Source: Ascaris suum (taxonomy: Eukaryota; Nematoda; Chromadorea; Rhabditida; Ascarididae). From it: DNA of 64,000 bases. The notes beneath the pieces are model-generated. The model did no database searches. It was not told the origin of the DNA and worked only from the letters and a program-made list of their open reading frames with translations. The DNA lies in contig CM024182.1 of NCBI GenBank assembly GCA_013433145.1, positions 1,523,501 to 1,587,500 on the forward strand, written 5' to 3'. A program made the translations under genes and the position numbers. The first letter of the stretch is position 1. Every line of letters begins with the position of its first letter. Below are positions 39,433 through 53,126 of this stretch, piece after piece.

Positions 39433-42400
39433 CTATCCACATGAAATCCTCAGCTGAAAATAGGTAACTTCCGCCTTACTTGACGGAACAGCGTCATAGT
39501 GGTAGAGCTAAGAAGTGAAACGAGGCTGTCATCAAGGTAACAAATAGATGATCTAAATGAGCTTATTACACTTTCATGATTTACGAAATTCCTCTACGAG
39601 AAGGATAATAACGACACCTGATTGAATCGTTCCTTCGTGATCTGAAGGATACGAACTTTTGCGGGAGGCTCCACCTTCTTCGAGGTCGTCCTCTCTTCTT
39701 TGGTGCCTAATCCAGCCCGACCACATCGTTGTTCGCTAATTATCTATAAACAAAAACTTTATCGAATTGTTCAGCCCTCAGTTTGAAGTTTCAGGCAAGA
39801 AAAATTACGATATGTGGATTTTTTTAATAGTATGACTATAAAAACGATATGACATTCCCCAATGATAACCATTGTGGAGTGAAATGATGGGAGGGTAAAA
39901 GACAATTGACTAGCAGAAAATAAAGATAGAATGGTAAAATGGCTTTCCGATGTTATGCACTAACTTACCCTACAGACGTTTGAGATGAAAAAAGAATACG
40001 TACTGGTTCCTTAATGCCACTCATTGTTCGTCCCAAGCCAGCACCTTCTTTCCATCCCATCCCACATAACAACTTATAGCCCTTGTTCGTTTCATCGATA
40101 GCTTTTGGCGCCTCGGTCTTTTTGCGAAGAACAACCGACTCAATACTACATCCTGAAAATATTGCAGCTTTATAGTACGAGATGAATTCAAAATAAAACT
40201 ACAGTGCTTTTTCCCAATAAAAGCGATGCAAAAACGCTCAAATAAAATAACACCGCCATCACAACATTGGGTTTCATCTTCTTCACTCATGTCTGATTTC
40301 ATTCTGCTTTATTAAAAACGCCAGTCAAGCGTAAGCACCGTCTAAATAAACCCTTAAGGTAGCGAAGTAAACTCATCTATTAACCTGAATGGATCCTCCT
40401 CCTCTCCTCTATTAAGAACCGACCGCAAAACGAACCTGAACCGAGCGACAGCTGAACGCATTACGGATCTGAACTAACCGCAAGTTTACAATGAAATCTA
40501 AGCACTGCTTGATGAGCTAATCAGCCCAAACAAATAAGCCTTCAAGTCTCCAACAGTTCGCCCTCCTTTCCACCCTACACTCTACGCACAACAAGAAATC
40601 GGAGAATTGATGCATGACACGTTTGAATCGGCAATAAGCAATACGGTTAATTTCCTTTATCGGCTCAACTGATTTGTAATGATGCCTCGTGATCCCATTA
40701 TAGATGCCGAAAAGATGTATGAACAAAGTTAGCTTAAAAGAACGAAAAACAAATTACAACCGACAGCTATGTACGAAAAAAACGCTTGAATGGAGAATGT
40801 AAGCGGAAAGAAATAACGAGTACTCCGTTAGTTATTCGCTTTAATTACAAACAACGGCAAGTATTCCACTTTTTCTTGCCCCCCCCCCCCCCCCCTATAG
40901 CGCCGCACTATTTTCTCCATGGAATTTGAGTATATATTCGATATCAAATATGGCTCAAAGCTCCATAGTAGAAATGCTCCAGAATGATCAAAATATATAC
41001 TACAAGGTAATAGTTCCTGGCATACATTCATATTAAAACTAAACGTTGCGATCCATCTTCATGACATTGCAGCAGATTCGGCTCAGCTATTTCTCTCATC
41101 GACTTTTTTGGATTTCATTTTTCTATGGGAATAAGCACAGCGCTACCCTTAGCAAGAATATCACCACTATGACAGCTATCAGTGGCCAACCAGTTAGCAA
41201 TATTTCTGATTACATCATTTAGTTTCGTGTATTTTTAAATAAGAGAATACATGCAAGAACCATAAAAAATGGTTGCATATTTGCAATTGCGATAAAGGTG
41301 CAATTGCAATTTCGTATACAAATTGCAATAAAAATGAGCAATACTTACCCGGTCTTGGTTTCGCCTCACAATGTGAATATATAGAGGTATCCTCCGGATG
41401 CCTGATTCTTGAAGGACGTTGTAATGGCTGACTTCTTTTCTCGCGCACTGATCCCTTAGAAGTTGCAGGCTCAAACTTGGAAGTATCATCCTGAGCAAAT
41501 ATCATTCATTACTTCATAATGAAGTGTGTATCATCCTCTCCTTTTTCTCCAATAATGACCGAAACAAAGAAGGAAACGGAATTACCTTCACTAAAAAAAT
41601 CAATACAAGAGGATATGCAAAACAGTTTTCAGAAGCGAATTTTAGTGGAACATAAATAAAGAAAAATGAACAAATGTTGATAAAGATTCGAGTTGCAACG
41701 AAAATGTAGACTAACATAGACTGCATTCTAATCAACTCTCTTACCTTCTCCTCTATCATCAATCTGCTATTCCCATCAAAGCAAATCCTATATGCAGCAA
41801 AGACCAATCGATATTTCAATAAACTACGTATAGTTCTACATCTTTAGCAAGGAGATAAAAATTTGAAATGATGGGACTAATTAATTTACGAACCTCAATC
41901 TCCCATTTTCCAAAGCGCAGCCATCCACTAAACTACCGCTTGACGCCTCATGTTTTCTTATATAGCATTAAGCAATACACATCAAATACCTATATACAGT
42001 AAAATCCCGTCGAAAGTAAGTCATAAAAGAGTTTACGCTTCGCCTATTTCACTACAAAAATTTTCCAACGTTGGAAGAATGCAAAAACCAAAATAAGCAA
42101 GAACAGGAATCTATACTTCTAGTAATCCATATTGTGCTTTCAACAGTCTAACATTACGTCTTCTCAATATTTCCGATGGTATCTTCCGTGCAATAGGAAC
42201 GTTCTCAACAGCTTTGTGAGCGTCAGCGAGGAGACCAGGTTCACAACCACTGCACGTATTGTCACCTTAAACACATTCTCTTTCATAAAAGCTTCCTTTT
42301 TCGAACGAAATAATCGAAGCGCAAGAACGCTTGCCTCCTAAACCTTTACTCATCATGCGTCTAAAGATGTTATAACTATTACAACGTGGGGAATGCTGTT

Positions 42401-45400
42401 AGTTGTAAAGAACTAATGAAGTTTTCCGCTTTTTTCGTTAAGCAACTAAAATAATTCGTAAATCGAAACTTTCCAACCTAAGTAACCAAATTTTTGACTA
42501 GTTCGCTTCGAATTCATCGAAACTTATAGACGATTTTGAAGAAACCACATTACGAGTTTCTAATATACTACCATTAGAATCTCTTAACGATATGACGGTA
42601 TAAAAGAAGTTCCTATTGATCTTCCAGAAGGTCCCCCATTGAAAGTGACTACTTTCCCCAAACGATCCCCAAACCCACTTTTTCAACTTGAAGATCCCCA
42701 AACGACCAGAAAATATCAATGAATTGAAAAGCATCCCATAAAACATGATTTAATGAGATTAATCACCGAATCCTTTCAATAAAATTATGAATTTTTCAAT
42801 AAATTTCAGGATTCCTCACGCTAAGCTCAGTATTCCTTCCCTGATTCCTCAAGTCCAGCTTATCGACCCTTTCTTGATTACTCATAACAAGTTCATTAAT
42901 TCTTTCCAGCCAGCGGGGTCTACAGATATCAGGCCTGGAAACTTCACGAACATAAGCGATAAAGCCACCAAACACAAAACTATCCAACTCTTCTTCCTCT
43001 TTTAAAGTGAACTATTTATCATTGCTTTCAAGCAATCTTTCATAAAAAGAAATTGAACCATGATGAATATGTGCAACAAATACATGCTGCCCGATTCGCC
43101 AAATATCGCCATGATCCACGGGTCGTCGTTCATCGACACCCAATAAAACATCGTTAATGAGAACAGGGCAATCCTGTTGTAGACAGCTAACTGTATACAT
43201 ATGTTCACTCTCTTCGTATTGCACCTTTACAACTTCCTGCAAAATCGGCCTACAGAGAGACAACAAAGCACCTAGTGCTGCTTTCTCGGGGATGGCATGC
43301 CGCTCTCTCATAGCCCATCTTTATGCACCGTTCCGTAATTTGCAGCTTACCGGATGAAACGTAAAGGCATTCTAACATCCGAAACTTCGCTCTCTGCGTT
43401 ATTTGTTTAGCTGCCAATTCCTCTTATCATTTTAACACCAATTTCATCCTTTCAAAGCGAAGCATGAAAATGTGATCATCGTTTACTCCTCAAACATGTC
43501 ACGACGATTTAAAAAAAAAGGGATTTTAGAAATTGTTAATTAAATCGTCAAACCTTTTGAAAAATATCATTCAAGGCAATCCGAATATCACAACATGAAG
43601 AATCACCAATAATTGCGCCACAAATTGTTATGATATTCAGTTGGGCGGTAATCACATCAATAAGTCGAATACATGGCGCGTATTCCATTCGCTCCTCTAA
43701 AAGAACTTTACAGCAATTAGTCAAAAAGCAAAAGAGAATAATTTAAATGAGTACCCAAAATGCGTTGGGCATGATATGCGCTTTTATATTCCGCTTATCT
43801 GACCGACCGGCTTCGTAAATTATCAGCAAAAAATTAGATATGCATAACATTAGACATATTTACCTTTACCTAATACTCAACTGATCTGAATGTAGGCATG
43901 AATGCTTAGGGAAGGAAAATATTTTCCTCGCATAAGCATTTTTTGTAACGGCGAGAATTAAAAAAAAAATCGGCCAGTGCATAAAATATCCGTAATTCTT
44001 TATGCGACGTTTTTGATCGCCTATATAATATCTTCCAAAATCGATTGATCAACGTGAATTATGACATATAAAGCTATCCTATGATATGCATTATAACTAA
44101 CAAAATTTGCAGAGAAAATTTCAGTGGTCGTTCGCTAAAACTATTTCAAAGGTAGAAAGGGAGAGAGAGAAAAAAAAGAGAGAGAGAGGGAGGGATACAC
44201 ACAAAAAATAAAGGAAATTTGCAAAAAAAAAAGAGTAAACAAAATAAACAAGCATGAAAAAACATAAAACCGAGGCGAATGAAATTTGGCATTCAAATAA
44301 CGAGACAATCTCTACTAGAATCAATTCGTAATCACATTTACATTACCGAATAATTGCGGATTCTTCCTCAACTTCAACGTAAAATCTTCTTCAAATACAG
44401 ACATTCACAAATAGATCCAACTTCCGCAAACACAAAAAGCCAACAAAATAATGATATACGACATTTCCAATACACAACAAATGAACCAACGTTGCATCAT
44501 CTGTTGAATTTCATCGTCAGTTTCTTCTGGAGTACTTTCAATTTCCGATTCCGTATCCGTTTCTATCTCTCCATCGTCCAAATCGCGGATACTTCTTATC
44601 ATTTCATGGAGGCACTCGAAAATGTCTACTTCCTCTTGAGTCATCCCCAAAGTAAATGATTTCCCTGCAATATAACATAGATATGAAATTCTATAATTCG
44701 ATGATAATAAAAGTTTCGAGAAAGAAGGAAAACACAGGTAAAAACTTCCCAAAGCAATTCACCTAATATTATAGTGATAGGAAATTTTGATGTAATAAAT
44801 TATCACCCAGACAGATGCTCATATATGCCAAGGTGCAAATATCTTTATTTTGAACGACGTTACACCTGAGATGATTTATAATGCGCATAAGGTGAAAAGA
44901 TGAGCTTTAAATTGAATGAATTCTACTTCACAAAATATTATACTTCATTTATTTCCAATCGAAGAATTGAATCAGCGATTATTATTATCTATTTCATTTA
45001 TTCGATACCTTTAATTGCTTTACATTAATTTATCCTGTTATCGTTGACGTTTCAATTATACTCCTCAAGGCGTGATATACTAAAGTGTGCTAATGATTCA
45101 AAAATAATCGATACAATAGACTTTGCGAAGAACTTTGACTTACATTAAAATTTCCTTCTAGATTTCAATTCTAATTCCCTATAGCAATCATTTCAACAAA
45201 ACAGTTGCCTAATGTGCTAATCAATACCGCAAAAAAAAAACTAATGAAAGAAGCGCATTCAGAAGTTTATATATTCCGATTAGAAGACTCCATTCAAAAA
45301 TAAATATTGATGAATTCGAGGCTGATTTTCCACAAACATTGCAATACGAAAATATTTCTCAAACAAATATTCCAAAAAAGTTTTAATGAAGTATAAATAA

Positions 45401-47569
45401 ATGATCGAAATCAAGAAGAGATAGCAAATATTACAATATGAAATTATCTCTAATAACTAACCAAAAACTAAGAATGCATGTTTCTTAGCGCTACGAACAT
45501 TCCATATCTGTTCGGTTGGCACTCTTGAGTGGAACACATAAGAGTTTGTCTCTTCATCGTAATAGTAATAGCACTGAGTTGATGGATAATAGAACAACGA
45601 TGTATTCTAAACTAATTTCATCACAATTATGGCATTATATACCCCCGATTACTTATGATAAAAGATAAAGGATCGATGATAATACCGAATGCAAGGCGGG
45701 CGAAGTGAGGAAGTAAGAGCAAAGAGGGATAGAAGAGGAAGATCAGAATAAAAGATGTTTTATCATCTTCATAACTTCTTCAATAACCAATGCAACATTA
45801 ATCGCATTTTTTTTTAAAACAATTTCCGAATTCAGTTGAACATTTCTATTCATTAAAAAAAAAAAGATATTATATATCGAGTTTCTTTTTTTTAATGCGG
45901 TAACTTTCTTCGAGGAAAAAAAAACTGCAGAAATGAGCTAAAAGTTTATTTATTTTGGCATCTTTATATGATTTACAAAAATTCCATAAATTTCCAGGCC
46001 GAAAATTCCCTTAGGACGGGGCAATATTTCGATATTTTGATGCTCAGTTTTTTTTTTTTGCTTTGATGAGTCACCTCTTACCTCCCGTCATCTTATCGGC
46101 TAAGCGAAATTTTGCACTACCGTGACAAACGGCAACTAGAAAATTTTAGAGACATCATAGAGGACGTAAGCGTAGACCTCACGATCGTTGCTTCAAAGCA
46201 TATATGATCAAAGAGGATCGAAAGTACTTATGAATTCACAGGATGGTATATAGTTCGACATTATCGCCAGATGGAAATTTTAAGCGCCTCTGACAACGGT
46301 ACAAAATATGTTAACTTAAATAATTGTTCACTGGAATAAAAAGTGCAAATAACCTCGTAAATATAGTGCCAATCATCTAGCCAAATTACGCTCTAAATTT
46401 CAGTAACGAAGTTATCGAGTAATCCGATAAAGTTGCTGGATGATTCCGTCATAGCAAACTTTATCGCCAATAATGGGCCTCTCTAACTATCACTACTTAA
46501 CAGAGGTCGTCTTATCGGTTAGCGCTAATTTTTCGTCATCCTCACAAACAATTCTCTCCATCCAAACGCATCCCGAACTCATTAGTGCTTTATATTGAAA
46601 TAAATATTCTCGAGTTCAAAACGTTTCGTTATCGTAACGCTCTAATTAAGGATAAAATTCATGCAAAAAAAAAAGGATTAAAATCAAAGCATTCAGGATA
46701 TCTTGGATTTTACGATAAGCGAAAAATGAAAAGCATTTAGGATTTAAAAGAAAAGGAGAAATCACTTTTCTTTAAAGGATATAAAAGGATTAAATTGAGA
46801 ATATCGAAAAAAGACTAACTGACTAAAATAATACTTCAATAATAAAAAATAAAAAATAAATTCAAAACAGATAAAAGACCTGATCGAAATAGTAACCCGT
46901 TTCGGCATTATAATATAATTGACATTCCTCATTGAAAACGAATCCCGGCAGATAACATTCACGAAGGAATTCATTCACCGTATCTCTTATCATATCCGCA
47001 ATCGACGTTATTGGCTGCAATCGGATAGTAGTGAAAAAAAAACACAAATTCCTTCGGATTTTTTTCTCTGGGAAATTAGGTCTTTCATTTCATGTACACG
47101 ATTCTCCTATAAAAGAATACGAGTAAGAATTTATAATTTGCATACTTAAAAAAAACCTAATCGAATTTGCATAAAGCTTAATAAATGTCACAATCGAAGA
47201 ATGAAGCGTAGAATTTTTGAAGCAAGCGTTCAATTCATATAAATAATGAAATCCAAAATGAATACTCAATGAATACATTAATAATAGAGTGATGAAAGTC
47301 TATATTATTTAATGCGTCTTGAAATTGAACAAAAAAAAAGTGGATAAGGCGCTAACTTCGTTCACAAAATTATTGACAGCCGTTGTCGTGAGCGTTGTTG
47401 ATTCGTCGATTGCAGAGGTAGATGGAATTGGCTCATCGATTGTTGCTGTCAATAACCTATCATCTCCCAATCTCATCCATTTTCTATCATCTTCATCCGT
47501 ATTCCCGCTAACTTCCGCAATTTCTATGCATGATGCAGTAGATCTATTAGGCAAATTGCACTCCTCCAT
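39433..47569 (-). CDS. AGGF1: AGGF1-like protein: OCRE repeat, FHA domain, G-patch
   Basis: Homologue of vertebrate angiogenic factor with G-patch and FHA domains 1; OCRE and G-patch domains usually belong to nuclear RNA-processing proteins. Exons in transcript order: 47569-47357, 47014-46880, 45606-45462, 44664-44491, 43696-43554, 43236-43059, 42265-42117, 41490-41349, 40152-40004, 39743-39618, 39507-39433. Total 1629 nt, 542 aa, phases consistent. Residues ~95-150 hold the aromatic OCRE octamers (FVFNEECQLYYNAETGYY, YYPSTQCYYYYDEETNSY). An acidic stretch near 200 (DDGEIETDTESEIEST) precedes the FHA domain (~223-330, APCIRLIDVIT to FVAHIHHG), then the AGGF1-diagnostic CSGCEPG. The G-patch is ~449-495 (NKGYKLLCGMGWKEGAGLG, IKEP, GRAGLGT). 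It appears shorter than the vertebrate protein between FHA and G-patch. The last exon (75 nt) is the least certain. Flanking genes are on the other strand. Confidence 0.9.
40879..40895 (-). repeat. 17-nt C run, G17 on the sense strand of the AGGF1-like gene
   Basis: A C17 run on the plus strand in the intron between exons 41349-41490 and 40004-40152. The transcript would carry G17. Confidence 0.95.
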
Positions 47570-47573
47570 TACT

Positions 47574-47581
47574 CTATAAAA
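47574..47581 (-). promoter_or_regulatory. Probable trans-splice acceptor of the AGGF1-like mRNA
   Basis: On the minus strand a tttatag acceptor ends 4 nt before the ATG at 47569. Such an acceptor directly before a start codon is typical of nematode spliced-leader addition, and it argues that the 71-codon exon is the true first coding exon. A cis-spliced 5' UTR exon is the alternative. Confidence 0.4.
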
Positions 47582-50500
47582 CGAATGTTAAGAAATAAAA
47601 ATATTAAAACGGTTCATGTCGTGATTGCGAATAGCTGCGTTGATTGAGGAGGATCGAGTATAGGGTAGAGGGCAAAATGAGGCTACTCCAATTAATGAAA
47701 CACACCTTGAGGTAAACAAATTTAATTTTTTGCTTAATTATAACAACGATCATTCACTTTATTCAATATAAAATATTGCGCTATTCATTTTTCAAATTTT
47801 TCCGTTCACAAAAGCATACTAGATAGATAATACTAAAATCCGGAAATCCTAACGCGTCCGGAACAATTCCGGATATGCATTCGCTTCGACAACTATAGAC
47901 ATCTTTCGGGAATATATTTCATTAAGTAACGTTCTCTCGATGAGTTTTAAAATCATAAAATTATTTACTTACGTTGAAATATATGTAGTAAATCACAAAT
48001 TAATATATTTAAATTCAACGTATAATATTCGAAAATAATTAAATGTCACTAGAAAACAAATGAAAATAGTATAGAAGAACTACTAACAAAAATTACAACC
48101 TTTATAGACCTTTATGAGATTTCAACAATATTTCGACGATATACTCAACATTCGTCGCAAAAAAAAAGAAAATTTTATATTTGCATCAATTTGTTCGTTT
48201 TCACCTCTCTTAAAATGTCGTAATATTCTCACCTGTAATCAAGTAAATCCAGGTACCCTTATCAGTTTTACGGAAGAGAAATTCGGTACCGTTTAAAGCA
48301 AACACAGCACAAATAGAGTATTCACATCCTTTAGCAATTAATCGCTTGAGTAGCAATGATCGAACAATAAATCTCATCTATATGTGGGCTTATGGTTATA
48401 TCCCCCCACCAATCGGTCAATGAATTTAATTTCTATAAACGTTATTATGCTTATATCCTCTATCAGTGTAACCTGTTTACTCGAACTCTATTTGTTCCTC
48501 CAATCATCCCTCAACTCAATTTCTATTCCATTCAAGGATTCAAAGTTATGAAGAGCTTTCATGGATCAACAATGCCAATGCTGAAGAGACAGATGAAAAA
48601 ACCAATGCCAACTCGTTCGTTCGCTCTAGAGTTAGTCATGGAAGATGATGAGGTCTGCAATTCTTGAAGTTCGAGGCACCCGCCTTCATGCGGAGATTCC
48701 CAAAGTTCGACGTCAACCAATTTCATTTGAGAATCCCTGAACTTGAGGATTCTATATGTTAATTATAATATGTGAACTAGATTTACTCAAGAAAACTTTT
48801 CTTCTCAGATTCCTAAAGCTTCGAAGAGATTGCCGGAGTTTCGCGATTCCCAATTCCATGAGGCTCGAGATTGTTTTCTCATGCGGATTTTGAATGAGTC
48901 GATTCGAAATTTGTGCAAAATTGCAAGCCGCATCCTGAAATTCTTATTGCTATGTATCATTTCAGCAAAATATTTGCATCTTATTTTGTGGCCATTGTTA
49001 AATTATGCAAAACAATCTGCTCACTCTCTAACCTTCATGTTACTCAATCCGGAAAAAAACAATTTCGAGTGCAAGTAGAGTTATTCAAAAGCCGAAGAAG
49101 CGCTTTCCAAGTCTTTTAAGGATTCAAATAATTCCGATGAGGATTGTTGTCTCATAATTTTTGACGACGACCTGAATCTCGATTACAGAAGACTCTCCTC
49201 GAATCGAATTCCTTATTTTAATGTGGCTAAATGATACGAGACTTGACGATGCTTTTGAGCGAGCTTATCGCCTGACCTTTATTACCAACTTACCTCAACG
49301 TCGACCTTTAATGCCTATAAATTTCCATTAAGAGGCATAAAGATCCTCACCTCCACACTGTTGGTGATCTCATTTATCGATTAGCTAGGGTTCATCAATC
49401 ACCATGCTTACATGCATGTAGTCCTTAGTATCCTAATGCATTATTAAACAAGTTTTTATTTGCTTATAAATAAAATAAGGGAGGAGAGGGAAGTGAACGA
49501 TCCCTGAGGTTCAGGAGCACTCGATTTCGTTCGAGAATCTCCGAAGTTTGAAGATTCACGATACGGGTATGCGCGATACTTAGAACTTCCTGACCTCGCA
49601 TGACGAAGGCGTAAAAGGTCAAATATTACATCTTTGATTGATGGAATTATGGATTTCCTAAGGCAATTGAGCAATATTTTTAGCACGAAGTACCAATATT
49701 TTTAATATTTGGTACTTCTATTTTTATTTGATATGTGGGAAAATTTTATTTTTTGCGTAATAAAATAAACTTCCCACATTTTCGATGAAAGGCAATTTTC
49801 CAAAGAAATTTATTATAATTGGCAAAAATTTTCCTCCAATCGGTCGGTCTTTTACCCTCCTCTACACCCTTACCTCTCTCCTGTCATCCTCCACATCCCT
49901 CCCTTCCCTAATACCCCCCCCCACTTCCTTCCCCCATCATTCCCCTGCACTCTTTCGTAAGTACCAATTTCCACGATAAACCATATGGACACGAAACCCG
50001 CGCAGAGCTCTTCAACAATATTCCGCTGTTGCATAATATCCACAAGCGTCTCTCAACGTTGTTTATCGTGAATAAAAAGTTTACCTATGAGAGCAGTTCT
50101 CACCCATCTTGTTTCTTCTTTTGTTTCTCCTGCGAATACCGTCGTTTCGATTTGTAATTGTTACCTGAACGAGGAAAAAATCCGGAGAGCTATCCGGTTG
50201 AATAGTACCGGAACAGGTTGAAAGCTTTTTTTTTTGACAATTATCAAATAATTTCACTAATATTTCAAGTCCGCTTCTTTAATTCTATGCTAATTAGCTC
50301 GATTTTTACTAATTGTATTTCCTTCTTTTCTCGTCGATTTTTTACGGAAATATTAGGATTATATGCAGACAATTTATTTACCTTTAGATAAGTTTATGCG
50401 ACTATATCGAAAAAAAAAAAGCAATTAAAATACGTGAAATTCAAATTTATTTATTTATTTATGAAAGTATTGTTTGTATAATCTAAATGTCATTGATTGT

Positions 50501-51674
50501 TGGTTTTTTTTTTCTAACTTCATAAGAATTACTTTTTAACGAGGAATATTTATGATATCATCAAGATCAAGCCGGATAATTCCGACGGAGTTTGATAGCA
50601 ATTTAATAACTCCATATAAAGTGAGCATTCATTCATGTAAAAGCTTCAGCTTCTTTATGAGGCGCTTGTCGATTATTTAGATGGCTTGTGATTCAATACA
50701 AAAAATCAGGATGGGATGGGGTTATGAGTGAAGAGAATATGGTAGTATTTATTTAAATTTAACGAACTAAGTACACCAACTTCATGAATAGCGTAGAGAT
50801 TGAATATGCCACTTGCTGACTTAATATAGATAGACGTCCTCCATAAAATGTGTAATTTATAAAAAAAAGCTTTACAAAGGACGTTTTACCTTCTTTTTGA
50901 GGCGGTAAAACCTGTCGGGTTCATACCCATGGTGTGTATGAGTCAAATTGAAAGGCGAGTGATCGATTAAGGGGAATGAAAGCCTCAAATCGACTCGTAT
51001 CAGATGCCTTAAGTGATGCTTTACCAATCTTTGCTCGGACTTCGCCGGTACGGAAATCTAGAAGCTGGAAGCTAATTGGATAAACCAATAAAATCAATGC
51101 GTTATTCCAGCAACGCTTTTATTTACTTGTATACTAGAAAAGAATATAAAACGCATCATTTATTGAATTCTAGAATTTAGAAAATAACGATTTTGTAACG
51201 AATAAATAACTGAATTGGAGGAGATGAGGAAAGTCTTTTTAGCTTAGAGTGTATCAACAAACTTTATAGCCGTTACTCGATCGATGTTCATGAATTAAAA
51301 GTAGTAATTTGATAGACGTACGCTTATATATGCATAAGGTCATACGTTTCTTTATTTGTTTATTTGTTTATTTATTTATTTTTGAAAGAGGTTTAAGTAT
51401 GCAATCAATATGCTTGATCTAAATTCGGCGCTCATCCTTTGAATGTTTAAAAGATTGTCATTCTTTGAAGAACGAATTTAACCCTGTTCCCATATTATCT
51501 ATGGGTTAAAAATGAGGATAGTTTTCTTATCAACAAGCTGAATTTCTAATTTCATAAGAATTATCGCGATATTTTTATGAATTTTAGTGATTTGCCATTT
51601 GCCAACGTTCAAAATTTTTGCAAAAATTTCAGATTATCGCATAGAAGGACGTTTTTTTTTTTTTAAATGCAAAA
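47582..51674. other. Spacer between the AGGF1-like and HMG-box genes
   Basis: Mostly AT-rich. 48540-49640 has loosely repeated phrases around GATTCCC and CCTGAACTTGAGG that may be a decayed dispersed repeat. 49985-50165 is a GC-richer island open on both strands (plus: HETRAELFNNIPLLHNIHKR; minus: TLVDIMQQRNIVEELCAGF) and could hold an exon. The two genes diverge from this spacer, so it probably contains both promoters; no core element is recognised. Confidence 0.4.
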
Positions 51675-51797
51675 ATGAATGAAAATAATTTTGGTGAAGA
51701 AACTACTTCAAGTAAATCTCTAAAGAAACGAAGAGGACGCACGATAAATGGTGAAGATTATGATGATAGAGCGACTTCATCGAAAAAAAATAAATAG
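51675..51797 (+). CDS. Short charged ORF, possible upstream exon of the HMG-box gene
   Basis: A 40-codon ORF (MNENNFGEETTSSK, KKRRGRTINGEDYDD, ending KKNK-stop) follows a good tttcag acceptor at 51632 by 42 nt. Its composition, rich in Lys/Arg/Glu/Asp/Ser, suits the N-terminus of a nuclear protein. A GTGATA donor 9 nt beyond the stop would join in the correct phase to the exon at 52698, but the TAG at 51795-51797 lies in frame. So it is an independent small ORF, a wrongly called base in the nearby A-run, or chance. Confidence 0.25.
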   Translation: MNENNFGEETTSSKSLKKRRGRTINGEDYDDRATSSKKNK

Positions 51798-52743
51798 AAA
51801 AGGTGATATTTTATTTGAGTATTATTTTTTTATTTATCTTTATATTTGTTTTTATCGTATTAATTGGAATAAAACCCCTATGGGGGTTTAAATTTTATTA
51901 TCGTATGAATAATATTTTCTACGCATATTTTTTATATGCAAATTTTTTTTTGAGTAGAATTATTCAATGGCGAGAATATAATTTGTTGTATTCAAATTTC
52001 AACAAACGAGTTGATGATCGCCATTTTGCACAAATTGATGATCCTCGACGAGGAGGTTTCCATGCATAGGTAGAGAGCAAAAAAAAAAATCAAATAAAAC
52101 TTGAGAATCAATCGAAATCGATGATAAATGCGGAAAGGAAATCGAAGAAATGATGTCATGTTGGGGAGTCCACTTTTTCAGTGTCTATATTTGCTACTTT
52201 TGAGTCATGAAGATCACATAATTAAGTTGGAACTGTGTAGCGTAAAACTTCGATCCTTTTATTATTTGAGTAAATTGAGTTTAAATTCAGTTTTCGTTTC
52301 TATTTGATTCGATTGATCGATTATGATCGCTGTTGCATTAGCCATCAATGTTTTATTAGGTGATTGAAAGTATATGAGTTAAATGAATGTTGAGTAATTA
52401 TCGTTTTTTTTTTTGCTCTATGCAAATTTTATTGAAAGCATGGATATACGATTTTCTTTTTTTGAAGATTTGAAGTTCATTGATTAGAGAATTAAATCAG
52501 ATAGAATTTAATCAATATCTCAGATGGATTTTAATATGGAATCAAATGCTTGAATGAATTTTATTTTGCATAGTTATCATAGAAGTAAATAAATACTCAA
52601 AACAATTTCAAATTGTGAGCACATTTTATTGATTAGCTCATTGAATATAGCAAATAAACACGTCATCAGAAATCATTTATCTTCTTAAGGTTTTCAGTAC
52701 GCATTTTTATTTGAAGGATGGTGATGATGCAGTTGACTCTTTG

Positions 52744-53044
52744 ATGGAAGAACCAATCGATAAGTCGGCAGTTGGTCAAAGTCGGATATCGCCTAGTCAA
52801 ATGTCTGCTATAGTTCGAGTTAGCGCTCTTTTTCTTTGATTATATTAGTTCCGTTTTTTTTCATATCCACTGTTTTAAATTGTTTGCGGAAGCATTCTCA
52901 CAGAAGAATTGTGTGTTTGCTATGTTTTCACTTTTTAAAGCGAAATCAACGAATAAATAAATAAAAAGAAATATATCATCGCCTGATCACCTCGTAATCC
53001 GTCCATTCACCAATGGTTCGAGCAAATCTGTCGAGTTCCATTCG

Positions 53045-53126
<82 letters not shown>

